Assembly: GCF_000248075.1 (NCBI RefSeq)
Contig: NZ_BAFB01000046.1
Span: 1-40,722, forward strand
From: Gordonia otitidis NBRC 100426
GTDB taxonomy: Bacteria > Actinomycetota > Actinomycetes > Mycobacteriales > Mycobacteriaceae
Reading direction: 5' to 3'
Length of the DNA: 40,722 bases
The position numbers and the translations under genes were made by a program. Positions within the stretch are counted from its first letter, which is position 1; the number at the start of each line of letters is the position of its first letter. Below, piece after piece: positions 8,997-16,933 of this stretch. The notes under the pieces are model-generated. The model worked only from the letters and a program-made list of their open reading frames with translations. It was not told where the DNA came from and ran no database searches.

Positions 8997-9760
8997 CACC
9001 TGCCGCTGACGACCCCGCCGACGGCATCGAAGAAACCGCCGACGGCACCGCGGATCCCGCCGACGGCACCGCGGATCCCGCCGACGGCACCGAAGAAACC
9101 GCCGACGGCACCGAAGAAACCGCCGACGGCATCGAAGATCCCGCCGAGGGCACCGACGATTCCGCCGAGGGCACCGACGATTCCGCCGAGGGCACCGACG
9201 ATTCCGCCGAGGGCACCGACGATTCCGTCGACGGCACCGCGGACCCCGCCGATCGTGTCCCGGCGCCCGAGGATCGCGGTGAGACGCTGTTCGTCGAGCA
9301 GGGCGGTAGCTGGTGGGTCGTGGCTATCGGCCCGGTGCTCGCGGGCGCGGTGCTCGTGATGGACATCGTCGGACCCGGTCGGGTGCACTGGTTGTGGATC
9401 TCGATCCTCGGGGCGATCATCACCCTGTTCTCGATCGTGCAGGTGTATGCGGCCCGGCGGCACGTCGGCGTCGAACTCACCGAGGCCACCCTGCAGCAGG
9501 GAACCCTGCTCATGCCGCTCGCCGACATCGACACGGTGTACCCCGCCAACAACGGCAGCGAACACGAGAAGTGGGAGAGCGCGCCCGCTCTCGGCGAGTT
9601 GGCGGGAGTTCCGCGTCGCCGAAAGGGTGTGGGTGTGAAACTCGTCGACGGCAAGCTCGCTCAGGCGTGGGCACGCGACGTCGAACGCTTCCGACAGGAA
9701 CTCACCGAGGCGCATCTCGCGGTGAAACTCGGTGTCGGGCCCGGTGGGTCCGAGCAGTAG
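8993..9760 (+). CDS. Membrane protein with acidic heptapeptide-repeat N terminus
   Basis: This 255-residue protein starts at GTG 8993 in a GTGA overlap with the previous stop. Residues 9-85 are eleven tandem heptapeptides of the form (A/V)(D/E)G(T/I) plus three variable residues, strongly acidic and certainly disordered. Two membrane segments follow (about 106-125 and 132-152). The C-terminal region (ELTEATLQQGTLLMPLADIDTVY and onwards) is reminiscent of a small PH-like domain. The core from residue 97 looks like a conserved mycobacterial-type protein (compare Rv0514 by position), with the repeat as an added extension. It is the last gene before a convergent gene, so it probably ends the operon. 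Function unknown. Confidence 0.78.
   Translation: MTPAADDPADGIEETADGTADPADGTADPADGTEETADGTEETADGIEDPAEGTDDSAEGTDDSAEGTDDSAEGTDDSVDGTADPADRVPAPEDRGETLFVEQGGSWWVVAIGPVLAGAVLVMDIVGPGRVHWLWISILGAIITLFSIVQVYAARRHVGVELTEATLQQGTLLMPLADIDTVYPANNGSEHEKWESAPALGELAGVPRRRKGVGVKLVDGKLAQAWARDVERFRQELTEAHLAVKLGVGPGGSEQ
9017..9247 (+). repeat. 21-bp coding minisatellite, 11 units
   Basis: Eleven 21-bp units in frame encode heptapeptides such as ADGTADP, ADGTEET and AEGTDDS. Four consecutive AEGTDDS units are identical or nearly identical at DNA level, suggesting recent slippage or unequal crossover. A related array occurs in the SGNH hydrolase gene at 26659. Copy number is likely to vary between strains. 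Confidence 0.9.
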
Positions 9761-9832
9761 TCGGACTTCGACCCGCGCCGAGCGGAGACACCCCGGGCGA
9801 TTGCCCGAGCTGAATCCGCTCGACGACGTGGG

Positions 9833-11878
9833 TCAGTGATTCTCGATCATCGGCGCGCCCATGAGCTCCTCGGGGATACCGAATGCATCGACGAGCGTCG
9901 CCGCGTAGGGGCGCAGGTCGCGGCAAAGTTCGTTCACGCCGCGTCGAATCGCCTTGGCGCGTTCCACGGAGATGTGGCGGTGCATCATGAACCAGCCGAG
10001 GTCGGCTTCGAGGGCCGAGTAGACGAACAGGTCGCACACCTTGCCGAGCAACTCGGCCGCAGCACGCGAATCGCAGTCGTTGATGGCCTGGACGAAGGCC
10101 TCCAGCACGACGCGTTCGGTGCGTGCCTGCCCGACCTTGAGCAGATGATCCTGCGCGTTGTTGAACACCTCGAATGCGTCGTTGTCGTCGTCGGTGGCCC
10201 GACGGAGACGCTGCGCACACGTGCGTACGAGGTGGTCCTCGCGATTTCGGAACAGCCGGATCTGCGTTCCGCGGTTGGTCAGTGCCGACTTCTCGGTGTC
10301 TTCGTCCGAGCTCTCGAGCAGCGTCTGAACCACTTGTCGCACAGCAGTTTTCTCGACGACGACGTCGCGCGCCATTGATGCGATGAACCGCACCCAACCG
10401 CCTGCGGAAAGGCCCTGGACGTCGTCGGCGTATGCCGACAACACCTCCTTGGCCACTAGCTGCGTGAGCACCGTGTTGTCGCCTTCGAAGGTGGTGAAGA
10501 CGTCGATGTCGCCGCGGATGATCGAGATCTGGTTCTCGTCGAGATAGCCTGCGCCGCCGCACGCTTCGCGGGCCACGTTGATGGAGTGTGAGGCGTGCCA
10601 TGTCGCATAGGCCTTGAGCCCTGCGGCGCTCGCTTCGAGTTCGCGCTGCCGTCCCGCGTCCGAATCGTCGGGCGAAGCGCTCTGGACCTCGTGCAGCTCC
10701 TCGGTCAACTCGTTCTGCGCCATCGCCACCGCGTACGACTTCGCGATCAGCGGCAGCAACTTGCGCTGGTGGCCGAGATAGTCGAGCACGACGATCTCGT
10801 CTTCGTCGCCGGGAGCGTCGAACTGCCTGCGCACCAATCCGTATCGGGTTGCGATTGCGAGCGCCTTGCGCGACGCCGCCCCCGCCGTTGCCGCAACCGA
10901 GATCCGACCACGGATCAGCGTGCCGAGCATGGTGAAGAACCGGCGGTTGGGATTGTCGATGGGCGACGAGTACGTACCATCGTCTTCGACGTCGGCGTAT
11001 CGGTTGAGCAGGTTCTCCCTGGGGATGCGGACGCTGTCGAAGAGAATGCGTCCGTTGTCGACGCCTGCGAGGCCGCCCTTGTAGCCGCAGTCGCTCGTGG
11101 TGACGCCCGGCAGGTCGTTGCCGTCGGCGTCGCGGATCGGTACCACGAAACAGTGCACGCCATAGCTTTCCGGCTCCTGGCCGGGCCCTGCGGTGATCAG
11201 CTGGGCGAAAACCGCTGCATAGCGGGCATGTTCGGCGGCGCCGCCGATGTAGTCCTTACGCGCCGACGGCGTCGGCGAGTGGATGACGAACTCTTTGGTA
11301 GCGGCGTCGTAGGTCGCGGTGGTCTCGAGCGCCTGCACGTTGGAGCCGTGGCCGGTTTCGGTCATCGCGAAGCAACCGAGGAGATCCAGATTGATGGTGT
11401 CGGCGACATATTTCTCGTGATGCCTTGCGGTGCCCAGGTTCTCGACCGCTCCACCCCATAGGCCCCATTGCACACCTGCCTTGACCATCAACGACAGGTC
11501 GGCGTAGCCGAGCATCTCGATCGCGGTGATCGACGCCCCGATGTCGCCGGTACCCCCATGGTCCGCGCCGAACCCGGCAGATGCGAACCCCTGCGCGGAG
11601 AGTTCACGCATCTCGTCGAGAATGCGCGTCCTGGCCTGCTCGAGGGTCCTCGACGGATCAGGCAGGAGATCGGCGCGGTTGGAGCGCGTGCGGACATCGT
11701 CACGAGTCGCGCGCCACCGCCCGTCGAGGACGTAGCGGAGGTTGTCGACCAGCAACTCACGATCGGCGCCGAACAGCTCACTTGCGTCGTCGGGGGTCGT
11801 CGAACTTTGTGAGTCGGTCTGCGGATCGTCGATGGTGCTGTCGGTGCTGGGCGGCGAGGGATGCTCGGTTGTCGACAT
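9833..11878 (-). CDS. Large acyl-CoA dehydrogenase / acyl-CoA oxidase-like flavoprotein
   Basis: The protein has 681 residues from ATG 11878; an in-frame GTG at 11887 would add three, and neither start has a clear ribosome site. FAMTETGHGSNVQALETTAT is the FAD-contacting segment in the form typical of acyl-CoA oxidases. ACGGAGYL and FTTFEGDNTVL are the C-terminal FAD and catalytic regions, the Glu of FEGDN being the expected base. The length, near 680 rather than 380, also fits the oxidase-like branch, with an extra C-terminal helical domain. It introduces the alpha-beta double bond in acyl-CoA; whether electrons pass to oxygen or to ETF cannot be decided from sequence. It is convergent with the membrane-protein genes and follows a GjpA-like gene on the same strand. 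Confidence 0.88.
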   Translation of the reverse strand: MSTTEHPSPPSTDSTIDDPQTDSQSSTTPDDASELFGADRELLVDNLRYVLDGRWRATRDDVRTRSNRADLLPDPSRTLEQARTRILDEMRELSAQGFASAGFGADHGGTGDIGASITAIEMLGYADLSLMVKAGVQWGLWGGAVENLGTARHHEKYVADTINLDLLGCFAMTETGHGSNVQALETTATYDAATKEFVIHSPTPSARKDYIGGAAEHARYAAVFAQLITAGPGQEPESYGVHCFVVPIRDADGNDLPGVTTSDCGYKGGLAGVDNGRILFDSVRIPRENLLNRYADVEDDGTYSSPIDNPNRRFFTMLGTLIRGRISVAATAGAASRKALAIATRYGLVRRQFDAPGDEDEIVVLDYLGHQRKLLPLIAKSYAVAMAQNELTEELHEVQSASPDDSDAGRQRELEASAAGLKAYATWHASHSINVAREACGGAGYLDENQISIIRGDIDVFTTFEGDNTVLTQLVAKEVLSAYADDVQGLSAGGWVRFIASMARDVVVEKTAVRQVVQTLLESSDEDTEKSALTNRGTQIRLFRNREDHLVRTCAQRLRRATDDDNDAFEVFNNAQDHLLKVGQARTERVVLEAFVQAINDCDSRAAAELLGKVCDLFVYSALEADLGWFMMHRHISVERAKAIRRGVNELCRDLRPYAATLVDAFGIPEELMGAPMIENH

Positions 11879-11921
11879 GGTGTCCACGTTACGGATCGGA
11901 GGGCGTGTCGTGGATTACTTC

Positions 11922-13541
11922 TCAGGAAGCCGCCCGGTGGGCACCCCCTGATGCGCGGTGCTTGCCGACCGAGGTCACGTCGGCTACGGCGGCGTGCGCC
12001 CCGGGGGACGGCGCGGCGGTCGGAGTTCCGGTGAGTGGTGCGAGAAAATCGCGAGCCGCTTTTTCGAACTGTGCGATCTGTGATCCGACGGGGTCGGCGG
12101 CGGGTGTGGGTGCCGAAGCGGCAGACGTCGACGGCGTGACAACCGCCGGTGTGTTCGCCACGGTGCGCTCGGTCGACGACCCGGTGCTTGGCGACGCCAC
12201 GTGCGACGCGGCCGCCGTGTGCGTGGGTGCAGCCGGACCGGGATTCTTGCTGGCCACGGCGGCGGGTTCTGCCGTGCGAGTGCCCCGCGGGCTGAACGAG
12301 TCGCCGATGTCGTCGAGAAGCTGCTGCCCGGACTGCAGAGTGACGCCGAACGCCTTCTGCAGTCCTTCGATGTTGACGGCGATGTTCTTGTCGAGTTCCT
12401 TGCCGATCGCGTCCATGGTGCGGAAGAACTCGTCGGTGCTGTCGCGCAGCGCCTGCGGTGTCGTCGCCGCCCTGGCGTCGGCGATCAGCTCCTGCTGGAC
12501 CTTCGGGTCCCATCCGTTGCGTACCTCGACCCAGTCCTCACGCTTGGTCTCGTCGTAATCGGGACGGTTGTACACCCAGTCGTGCCGGGTGTGTGGTTGC
12601 CCGAAGTCGAAGAACGTGTAGTAGTTGCCGAACAGGTACTGCTTGGGTAATGAGTCGGGTGCTCCGACTGTCCCTCCGAGCTGGCACGGCAGGCAGTAGG
12701 TGCCCTCGACGTTGGGATTGAGCCCGATCCACATCGCATTGCCGAGGCGTTGGAAGCTCTTGGCCCACTGATCGATCGTCGGCGCTGCCCGATATCCGGT
12801 CGGTTTCTGGGTGAGTGTCTCCCAGATCGCCCGCTGCGGACCCCACGGGTCGAGCTTGTAGGTCTTGCCCGACCAGTCGGGCTGTATGTGGACGACCTTG
12901 CCTTCCGGTGTCGTGTAGGTGTCGTGGTCGGGGTCGATCGTGTTGCGGATCTCCGGGAAGGTGTAGCCGAGTACCAGCTGCCACGTCGGCACGGTGCCGT
13001 ACTGGTCGAAGTAGAAGACGTCCGAACACGGTCCTGGAATGCCGGTGCAGTTGGGCGTCATCGGTGCGTTGGCGGCCAACGAGAGCCACCATTGGTCGTA
13101 GTTCGCCTGTGCCACAAGGGGTATCGGGACCATCAACAGGGTGAGGCCTTCGAGTTTTTCCTTGTCCTGCTGGTCGAATCCGACCACGTTGGTCGGGATG
13201 TAGAGCCACCAGTTCCCGGAGTTCTCGAAGGCATCGCTGGTCTTGTTGATCGCCTCGTACTCGACGGACGGGATGTTGGCGATCGTCTGCGCGATGTTCT
13301 CGGGGACGTGCGCGACCGAATTCTGCGCGGCGAGGCGTACGTCAGCCGCGACTGTCGGATTCGGGGCGCTGGTCGCCGCCGCCACCTGATCGGCCGCCGA
13401 CACCTGATTCACCGGCGACATATGCGACGCGAGTGAGGAGACCATCCCGACTCCCAGGAGCGCTGCACCGATCGCGGAACCGGATCGCGAACCTCCTGTG
13501 CGGACGCTGTCACGGGCTGATTGGGCGTCGGCGTACTTCAA
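11922..13541 (-). CDS. Exported protein, possibly GjpA-like cell-wall channel protein
   Basis: I chose the TTG at 13541 because GGGGGGA lies five bases before it and a plausible export signal follows; the longer reading frame upstream looks non-coding. The protein has 539 residues: a signal-like segment (about 22-50, SGSAIGAALLGVGMVSSLAS), a structured middle rich in Trp, Tyr and Asn (SVEYEAINKTSDAF, GNWWLYIPTNVVGF) with two cysteine pairs (NCTGIPGPC, YCLPC), and a Pro/Ala/Thr/Ser-rich tail from about 400 with a basic end. The middle reminds me of the family annotated as outer membrane porin GjpA in Gordonia and mycobacteria. This is a memory-based resemblance, so the role is tentative. It is divergent from the acyl-CoA synthetase gene. 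Confidence 0.65.
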   Translation of the reverse strand: MKYADAQSARDSVRTGGSRSGSAIGAALLGVGMVSSLASHMSPVNQVSAADQVAAATSAPNPTVAADVRLAAQNSVAHVPENIAQTIANIPSVEYEAINKTSDAFENSGNWWLYIPTNVVGFDQQDKEKLEGLTLLMVPIPLVAQANYDQWWLSLAANAPMTPNCTGIPGPCSDVFYFDQYGTVPTWQLVLGYTFPEIRNTIDPDHDTYTTPEGKVVHIQPDWSGKTYKLDPWGPQRAIWETLTQKPTGYRAAPTIDQWAKSFQRLGNAMWIGLNPNVEGTYCLPCQLGGTVGAPDSLPKQYLFGNYYTFFDFGQPHTRHDWVYNRPDYDETKREDWVEVRNGWDPKVQQELIADARAATTPQALRDSTDEFFRTMDAIGKELDKNIAVNIEGLQKAFGVTLQSGQQLLDDIGDSFSPRGTRTAEPAAVASKNPGPAAPTHTAAASHVASPSTGSSTERTVANTPAVVTPSTSAASAPTPAADPVGSQIAQFEKAARDFLAPLTGTPTAAPSPGAHAAVADVTSVGKHRASGGAHRAAS

Positions 13542-13790
13542 GTGATCCCCCCACGGGCTCGGCTTGTGGTCACGATAGTTCGTCAGTGCGGTGTGTTGCA
13601 GAACTCGCGGCGTTCGGTGACCGCGTGTCGGTCGGTTCCCTCCGACCCCACAACTCCTCCCGACCCCACAACACCCGTCGCACCACCCCTTGTGGGGGTG
13701 GCGTGCCCACGAGTGTGGTCCATATCGTAGAGGGACGTCAATTGTCGCGGGTACCACTCGCGCGCGTGTGTGCTCACTTGGGAGATCACT
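13542..13790. promoter_or_regulatory. Divergent promoter region with direct repeats and a hairpin
   Basis: This 249-bp gap separates the minus-strand exported protein from the plus-strand acyl-CoA synthetase gene. It holds two copies of CCGACCCCACAAC (13642-13654 and 13660-13672, 18 bp apart) and a perfect 7-bp hairpin, CCACCCC and GGGGTGG, at 13683-13701. Either could be a regulator site for the pair. No promoter boxes are convincing. Confidence 0.4.
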
Positions 13791-15479
13791 GTGTCGTCAC
13801 TGACAACCGATCCGACTGCCGCCGCGGCAGAGCTCGACGCCGAGTTCGACCGCATCGACTGCGGCTCGGCCAACCGGTCAGAGTTGACCCCCTTGCGGTT
13901 CCTGCAACGGTCGGTCGACGTATTCGGCGAGCGCACCGCCATCCGCTACGGCGCGAGGTCGGTCAGCTACGCGGAGCTCGGCGACGAGGTACAGCGCGTG
14001 GCGCGAGTACTACGGTCGACGATCAGGCCGGGTGAGCGTATCGCCTACCTGGCGCCCAACGTGCCGGAACTACTCGTCGCACATTTCGCGGTCCCGCTGG
14101 CGGGTGGGGTGCTGGTTGCGCTCAACTCCCGCCTCGCGGGCCCGGAACTGGTCTACATCCTCAATCACGCTGGGGTCACCACCCTGTTCTTCGACGCGGA
14201 GTACCGACACACCGTCGCGGCCATCGCCGACGAGGTGCCGGAGGTGACCTCCTACATCGAGATCGCCGACCCTGAGTTCGGGCCGGTTCCCGGTGACGTC
14301 GACGCGTCCGGCATCGGCGGGTTGCGTTCGTACGCAGAGTATGTCGCGAGCGCGGACGAACTCGATCAGGCCCCGCTGCCGTGGACTGTCGACGACGAAG
14401 ACCGCGTCATCAGCATCAACTACACCTCGGGCACGACAGGAAAACCCAAGGGCGTGATGTATACGCACCGCGGTGCCTATCTCAACGCGCTCGGCGAAAT
14501 GCACCACAACCACTTCACCGGCACGACTCGCTACCTGTGGACGCTGCCGATGTTCCACTGCAACGGGTGGTGCACCCCGTGGGCGGTCACCGCGGCGTCG
14601 GCGATGCACGTCTGCCTGCGGCTCGTACGCGGCGACGCGGTATGGGACGCGATCGACGACCTCGGCGTCACCAATCTGTGTGGAGCGCCGACGGTGCTCA
14701 TCACCATCGCTGGCTCGCCGCGCGCACACCGACTCGACGCGCCGCTGCGCATCACGACGGCGGGTGCACCACCGTCGCCGACGGTTATCGGAGCCCTCGC
14801 GGCGCTCGACATCGCCGTGGTCCACGTGTACGGACTCACCGAAAGCTATGGGCCGTACACGATTTGCGAGTATCAGGAGGCGTGGAACGATCTCGACGCC
14901 GCCGACCGTGCGACCAAGCTGTCGCTCCAGGGTGTCGGAATGGTCCAAGCCGAGCCGGTGCGGGTCGTCGAACAGGGGACTGTTCCGCTCGTCGACGTGC
15001 CCGCCGATGGCGAGACGATCGGTGAGATAGTGATGCGCGGCAACAACATCATGGCCGGATACTTCAAGGATCCCGAATCAACGCGTAAGGCGTTCGAGGG
15101 CGGCTGGTTTCACACCGGCGACCTCGGCGTCATGCATCCCGACGGCTACATCCAGCTGCGCGATCGTGCCAAGGACATCATCATCTCGGGCGGCGAGAAC
15201 ATCTCGACGATCGAGGTCGAACAGGCACTGGTGAGTCACGATTCGGTTCTCGACGTCGCCGTGGTGGGCGTACCCGACGAGAAATGGGGTGAGCGGCCGC
15301 GTGCCTATGTCCTGCTGAAGGAAGGGCAGTCGCTCACCGCGGAGGAACTGATCGACTACGCGCGAACGTTGTTGGCGGGCTATAAGATCCCGCGCGACAT
15401 CGTCTTCGCCGACGAACTGCCGCGCACGTCGACGGGCAAGGTCCTCAAGTTCGAGTTGCGCAAGCAGGCCGTGGACTGA
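13791..15479 (+). CDS. Fatty-acyl-CoA synthetase (AMP-binding, FadD family)
   Basis: The GTG 13791 start is six bases after GGGAG and gives 562 residues. The adenylation signature YTSGTTGKPKGVMYTH begins near residue 211. YGLTESYG, HTGDLG and DRAKDIIISGGENIS follow in the family order, and PRTSTGKVLK near 550 holds the C-terminal catalytic lysine. It activates a carboxylic acid to acyl-AMP and then acyl-CoA in the cytoplasm. The sequence type suits medium- or long-chain or related acids; the true substrate cannot be read off. A terminator-like hairpin ends the gene, and a TetR gene comes next. With the nearby FadE proteins it would feed beta-oxidation. Confidence 0.92.
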   Translation: MSSLTTDPTAAAAELDAEFDRIDCGSANRSELTPLRFLQRSVDVFGERTAIRYGARSVSYAELGDEVQRVARVLRSTIRPGERIAYLAPNVPELLVAHFAVPLAGGVLVALNSRLAGPELVYILNHAGVTTLFFDAEYRHTVAAIADEVPEVTSYIEIADPEFGPVPGDVDASGIGGLRSYAEYVASADELDQAPLPWTVDDEDRVISINYTSGTTGKPKGVMYTHRGAYLNALGEMHHNHFTGTTRYLWTLPMFHCNGWCTPWAVTAASAMHVCLRLVRGDAVWDAIDDLGVTNLCGAPTVLITIAGSPRAHRLDAPLRITTAGAPPSPTVIGALAALDIAVVHVYGLTESYGPYTICEYQEAWNDLDAADRATKLSLQGVGMVQAEPVRVVEQGTVPLVDVPADGETIGEIVMRGNNIMAGYFKDPESTRKAFEGGWFHTGDLGVMHPDGYIQLRDRAKDIIISGGENISTIEVEQALVSHDSVLDVAVVGVPDEKWGERPRAYVLLKEGQSLTAEELIDYARTLLAGYKIPRDIVFADELPRTSTGKVLKFELRKQAVD

Positions 15480-15506
15480 GGGCTCACGCCGGGAGCGTGT
15501 GAGCCC
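15480..15506 (+). terminator. Hairpin after the acyl-CoA synthetase gene
   Basis: GGGCTCAC and GTGAGCCC form an 8-bp stem immediately after the TGA stop. There is no run of T after it, so it may be a weak terminator or an mRNA end stabiliser. Confidence 0.5.
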
Positions 15507-15560
15507 GCTGGTGCCAGCCGGTGAACGCGAACCACGCTCAGTCGGGGCTAATCTGAAAAG

Positions 15561-16250
15561 ATGGCACCGAGTGACACCGCGGGAGGGACGATCGACCTCC
15601 GCACGGAGGTCGTCGCGGCGTCGATCCGTCTGTTCAGCGAGAACGGGTACGAGTCGACGACGGTCGATCAGATCGCAGCTGCCGCCGGCGTGTCCAGGCG
15701 GACCCTCTTCCGACAGTTCAGGTCGAAGGAGGACATGATCTTCGCCGACCACGAGGTGCTGCTGGCCGCCGTCGCAGAACAACTCGCCGACAGCGGCGAC
15801 TCCGATCCCTGGGCGGCGGTGTGCACGGCGGCCGAATTGGTGTTCGTTCACTTCCTCACAAGCCGTGACCTGGCAGTTCGTCGTATGGAGGTCGTGTCGA
15901 AGGTGTCCGCGCTGCGTGAGCGCGAACTCGTGACCACCTACCGCTATCAGCGCGTGTTCGAAGAGCATCTGCGTGCGCGGCTCCCCGACGAATCGCCGGT
16001 GCACATCGTCGCCTTCGCAGCGGCGATCACGTCGGCGCACAACTATCTGCTTCGTTCGATGATCCGGGGCGACGCCGATGCGACGCTCGAGCGGCTGCGG
16101 AGGGATCTCGCCAGAATCCGGTTGGCCCTCGGTGCCACCCGGAGGCCTGAGGTTGCGGTCATCACCTATCCGGCCGGGATGAGCGCGGATGAGATCTCGC
16201 GCGCGGTGGCCGATCAACTGGATGAGGACCGGGCCGCGCGCCGACACTGA
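15561..16250 (+). CDS. TetR-family regulator
   Basis: This 229-residue protein has a TetR helix-turn-helix at about 12-60 (IRLFSENGYESTTVDQIAAA, then GVSRRTLFRQFRSKEDM). The helical remainder is the ligand-binding and dimer part. The gene lies between an acyl-CoA synthetase gene and a FadE gene, so an acyl-CoA or fatty acid is a reasonable ligand guess. A 12-base sequence at its own start codon (TGGCACCGAGTG, 15562-15573) recurs before fadE25, which suggests self-regulation and control of that gene. There is no strong ribosome site before ATG 15561 (CTGAAAAG). Confidence 0.88.
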   Translation: MAPSDTAGGTIDLRTEVVAASIRLFSENGYESTTVDQIAAAAGVSRRTLFRQFRSKEDMIFADHEVLLAAVAEQLADSGDSDPWAAVCTAAELVFVHFLTSRDLAVRRMEVVSKVSALRERELVTTYRYQRVFEEHLRARLPDESPVHIVAFAAAITSAHNYLLRSMIRGDADATLERLRRDLARIRLALGATRRPEVAVITYPAGMSADEISRAVADQLDEDRAARRH

Positions 16251-16332
16251 CGGTTCTGCGTTCGCGGGCGACGCGTAGGAACTCAGGTGCAGTTCGACTA
16301 TGTTCGCGGCGCCGCGGTGCGACCATGGATCC

Positions 16333-16842
16333 ATGGCCCACCCCGAAGGCGACGCCGAGTGGAACGAGGCTGCGCGAGCGGAGACCACGACCCAGCGGCT
16401 CGACCGGAACTGGTCGGCTCTGCTGCAGGAACTGCGCGTGGTGCAGACGGGCGTGCAGATCCTGACAGGTTTCCTGCTGACCCTGCCGTTCCAGAACAGG
16501 TTCGACCACCTCGGACACGGATTTCGGACCGTCTACCTGGTCACCGTGTCCGCGGCGATCGCCGCGGCGATTCTGCTGGCAGCGCCAGTCGCGTTGCACC
16601 GTGCGCTGTTCCGACGACATCAACTCGAGCTCATCGTGACCGTCGCCCACCGGATGGCTTACGTCGGTCTGCTGCTGCTCGGCGTGGCCCTCGTGGGTGC
16701 AGTCGCCGTCGTATTCGAGGTGACCACGTCATCGACGGTCGCGGCAGTGTGCGCTGGTGTGGCGGTCACCGTGTTGTTCGGCGCACTGTGGTTGGTGTTC
16801 CCGCTCGCACTCCGCAAGAAGGTCGGCGAGCCCGATCACTAA
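16333..16842 (+). CDS. DUF6328-type membrane protein
   Basis: Taken from ATG 16333, the protein has 169 residues. It begins with a polar stretch, then RNWSALLQELRVVQTGVQIL, which I recognise as the conserved part of the DUF6328 family. About four hydrophobic segments follow, ending in a short basic tail (LRKKVGEPDH). Ribosome-site evidence is poor, and ATG 16300 in the same frame is possible. The family has no established function. It lies downstream of the TetR gene on the same strand, with an 82-bp gap. Confidence 0.75.
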   Translation: MAHPEGDAEWNEAARAETTTQRLDRNWSALLQELRVVQTGVQILTGFLLTLPFQNRFDHLGHGFRTVYLVTVSAAIAAAILLAAPVALHRALFRRHQLELIVTVAHRMAYVGLLLLGVALVGAVAVVFEVTTSSTVAAVCAGVAVTVLFGALWLVFPLALRKKVGEPDH

Positions 16843-16846
16843 GCGA

Positions 16847-16903
16847 GTGGCACCGAGTGTCGACAGCGCACGATGCAAGCGAGTATCGTGGCACTCAGTG
16901 TCG
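16847..16903. promoter_or_regulatory. Paired candidate operator upstream of fadE25
   Basis: GTGGCACCGAGTGTCG (16847-16862) and GTGGCACTCAGTGTCG (16888-16903) are 41 bp apart and differ at two bases. Each contains an inverted CAC-N3-GTG. The first shares TGGCACCGAGTG with the start of the TetR gene at 15562. They end 31 bp before the fadE25 ATG, a suitable place for a repressor. The link to that regulator is inference. Confidence 0.45.
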
Positions 16904-16933
16904 TCGACCGAATCCACCGATTGAGGAGCCACC

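Noticed and set aside
9805..9818. CGGGC-GATT-GCCCG hairpin between convergent genes
   Set aside because: A five-bp stem in GC-rich DNA is too weak to call a terminator.
13542..13757. 72-residue N-terminal extension of the exported GjpA-like protein
   Set aside because: The extension is Gly/His/Arg/Cys-rich and would put the signal-like segment far inside, whereas the TTG at 13541 has a strong ribosome site.
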